DNA of 64,000 bases, from positions 1 through 64,000 of the forward strand of contig CAYLHF010000002.1 of NCBI GenBank assembly GCA_964383365.1. Direction: 5' to 3'. The position numbers were made by a program, and so were the translations under genes. The DNA comes from CAYLHF01 sp964383365 (GTDB lineage: Bacteria; Bacteroidota; Rhodothermia; Rhodothermales; UBA10348). Every line of letters begins with the position of its first letter. Position 1 is the stretch's first letter. The notes under the pieces were generated by a model that did no database searches, was not told the DNA's origin, and was given only the letters and a program-made list of their open reading frames with translations. Shown piece after piece: positions 62,210 through 64,000 of the stretch.

Positions 62210-64000
62210 CTACCTGCTGATATGAACCACTGTGCCGGTCTGTGTCGTCTGACCGGAGGTGAGCCGGATCACATACACACCCTCGGCCCACGATCCTGTA
62301 TCGATGCTTACTTCGTTTTGACCGGCATTCCTGCGTCCTCTCAACGGTCGCTCGATGCGTCTACCAAGCATATCGAAAACGTCAATCTGCGTTTCTGCGG
62401 CTGACGCAAGTGAGAACCGGATCGTTCCAGGTCCGCGCATTGGATTCGGGTAGATCGACTGAAGCAGGGTCGAAGCCGGAATCGAAGGATCGTCCTGCGT
62501 ATCGACCGTTCCCGTTCCGAGGTGACGAAACAGTCCACCACCAAAAGTCCCTGCATAGGAATCCCCACCGTGTGAAAATGCCAGAGCCATCACCCGGTGG
62601 TGTCCTTCAAGGCCCGTATCCATGGGCATCCACGTGTTGGTCCACGGATTGAGTTGGAAGATTCCACTTCCAAATGTACCGATATGAAGACGACCCGCAT
62701 CGTCATATTCGATACTCCGAACGTCCTCCTGGCCGGAGAGTCCGGTCCCCAGACGCTGCCAGGTTCTCCCCTGATCGTTCGACTCCAGGACGCCGAAAAA
62801 GCGGGTCCCGGCAACGAGTTGAGATTCTGTCCTGGCGAATTTTGTGACTTCAAAGAAGGAGGTTCCTGTCATCGCCAGCAGTGACCAGTTCGATTCCCCG
62901 GGTGACCTGCGCCAAGAATCCCAGGAAGACCCGACCAGCAGCGATCCATCGGCGGTTGCCGTTGCCGCAACAACACTTCGCGGAGCCTGGTCAGCTCCGA
63001 TAATTGGAATCGATCCCCATGCCATTCCGGATAATCGGTACAACCCCCCGTAATATCCGACATACAGTTCACCACCACTGCCAAGCGTAAGGGCTTGAAT
63101 GGTGGGCCTGCCGGGCGGACCCAGTTCCTCCCAACCATCTGCATCGGAGAACCGCCACAACCCATTGGAAGTGCCCGCCAGTAACCTGTCCTGGTCGTCC
63201 TTAAGAAGGGTAGTTACCGGTTGAACCAGTGCATTATCACCCCCTACGCGATACCACGTTTCTCCACGAGTCGACGAGGCAAAGACACCCCCATCCGTAG
63301 CCGAATAGAGCGTCCCGGATGCGTCGACCAGTAGATCCTTGACGCGGCTCCGCAGGCCGGTGTTGGACGCCGTCCAATTGGTTCCTCCGTCATCCGACCG
63401 GAGAATACCGAACCCGAAGGTGCCCGCAATCATCGTTCGTCCACTGGATGCCAGGGCGTTAACACTCGAATTGCCGGCGCTGTGGCCGATCCACGAATCC
63501 CCTTCGTCATCGGACGATAAAACGGTACGATATCCTCCCGCGAACAGTCGGTCCTGATCATCTACGATCATCGTGCTCACCAGGATGGGGTCGGTCTGCG
63601 GCTGGACACACGTCCAGATATTTCCATTTCCCCGGGATCGATAAATCGCGCATGCTCCGGAAGTCGGATTTCCACCGGCAAAAACACTTCCTTTACCGTT
63701 TACCACCAGTGAGAGCACGTCGAATTCCTGAAATCCGAGGACCGAGAACTCCCACGTAGAGCCATTGTCTACAGATCGGAATACCCCTTCACTCGTCGCT
63801 GCAAATGTGTATTGGGCCGACGAGGCCAATGCCCTGACAGCCAGCAGCGGCCGGGGAATCCACGTTATTCCGTCGTCCTCGGAAGACAGAAGCGTACCAA
63901 TCGTCCCGGCGAGCAACGTGCCTGTAGCCGTTCGTCCAAGAGCCGTTACAAACTGCCCCGCCGGACCCACGGGCACCCAGATCGACTGACCGGAGCCGCG
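62210..64000 (-). CDS. BNR-repeat secreted protein with type IX-like sorting domain, N-terminus outside window
   Basis: At least 597 residues; the frame is open to the window edge, so the true start and signal peptide are missing. The visible part holds many propeller blades with Asp-box motifs (SSEDDGITWI, SVDNGSTWEF, SDDGGTNWTA, SNDQGRTWQR). The last 85 residues are a C-terminal sorting domain with SIYPNPMRGPGTIRF, VFDMLGRRI and GVYVIRLTSG. Such domains direct export by the type IX system in Bacteroidota. Function unknown; ligand or glycan binding is possible. Confidence 0.88.
   Translation of the reverse strand, partial: RGSGQSIWVPVGPAGQFVTALGRTATGTLLAGTIGTLLSSEDDGITWIPRPLLAVRALASSAQYTFAATSEGVFRSVDNGSTWEFSVLGFQEFDVLSLVVNGKGSVFAGGNPTSGACAIYRSRGNGNIWTCVQPQTDPILVSTMIVDDQDRLFAGGYRTVLSSDDEGDSWIGHSAGNSSVNALASSGRTMIAGTFGFGILRSDDGGTNWTASNTGLRSRVKDLLVDASGTLYSATDGGVFASSTRGETWYRVGGDNALVQPVTTLLKDDQDRLLAGTSNGLWRFSDADGWEELGPPGRPTIQALTLGSGGELYVGYYGGLYRLSGMAWGSIPIIGADQAPRSVVAATATADGSLLVGSSWDSWRRSPGESNWSLLAMTGTSFFEVTKFARTESQLVAGTRFFGVLESNDQGRTWQRLGTGLSGQEDVRSIEYDDAGRLHIGTFGSGIFQLNPWTNTWMPMDTGLEGHHRVMALAFSHGGDSYAGTFGGGLFRHLGTGTVDTQDDPSIPASTLLQSIYPNPMRGPGTIRFSLASAAETQIDVFDMLGRRIERPLRGRRNAGQNEVSIDTGSWAEGVYVIRLTSGQTTQTGTVVHISR

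Overview
The window looks like a piece of a metagenome-assembled genome from the Rhodothermia / Balneolia side of Bacteroidota, probably a marine aerobic heterotroph. Two secreted proteins end in the type IX secretion-like sorting domain with the YPNPFNP or YPNPMRG motif. Exported lipoproteins with short lipobox signal peptides are frequent, DNA is moderately GC-rich, and housekeeping genes (nrdJ, typA, cca, gdhA, nadE, ruvA) resemble those of that group. Three runs of exactly 100 N (7401-7500, 13664-13763, 38139-38238) are scaffold gaps of unknown true size. Two of them break genes.

Layout. 1-98: end of a tRNA-Gln gene and its terminator. 245-3576 (minus): outer-membrane-like protein, GRP/DMT-type sugar permease and ribokinase. 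3903-10255 (minus): a tight cyanophycin operon, iadA-cphB-cphA plus a fourth gene, a CphA-like Mur ligase lacking the ATP-grasp domain. Together these can store and mobilise Asp/Arg nitrogen. 10481-14391: peroxiredoxin, YheT hydrolase, RhlE-type helicase, a DinB-like gene broken by a gap, and a thioredoxin-fold protein. 14439-18612 (minus): M14 carboxypeptidase and a di-haem peroxidase carrying a six-unit glycine-rich minisatellite. 18875-31958: an exported TPR-CHAT protein, a small secreted protein, a 2634-residue mosaic metzincin with a sorting domain, and a lipoprotein.

32215-39108 (plus): tryptophanase, two small proteins (one YbjQ), a RidA-like lipoprotein, a nitrilase, and a transporter / Tat-exported TIM-barrel / DUF1080 lipoprotein set suited to sugar or 3-keto-glycoside use. 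The DUF1080 gene is preceded by an eight-unit 15-17 bp repeat tract. 39179-42818: DUF411 protein, YCF48/BNR lipoprotein, CCA-adding-type nucleotidyltransferase and a 54-residue Pmp3/YqaE membrane peptide. 43853-46909: B12-dependent ribonucleotide reductase behind a 600-base upstream region with four ATAACGG motifs and a perfect DnaA box.

47190-61493: central genes (queD, glutamate dehydrogenase, aroE, a Rieske oxygenase, nadE, ruvA, an MscS channel, typA) mixed with exported hydrolase, BP74-like and FG-GAP proteins. 61554-64000 (minus): a winged-helix regulator whose start abuts a perfect 12-bp inverted repeat, and a BNR-repeat protein with a sorting domain that runs off the window.

The most interesting system is the four-gene cyanophycin operon with its Mur-only CphA paralogue. 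The mosaic metzincin, the glycine-rich insert in the di-haem peroxidase and the repeat tract at 38258-38392 also deserve attention. No CRISPR array, transposon, phage or rRNA was seen.
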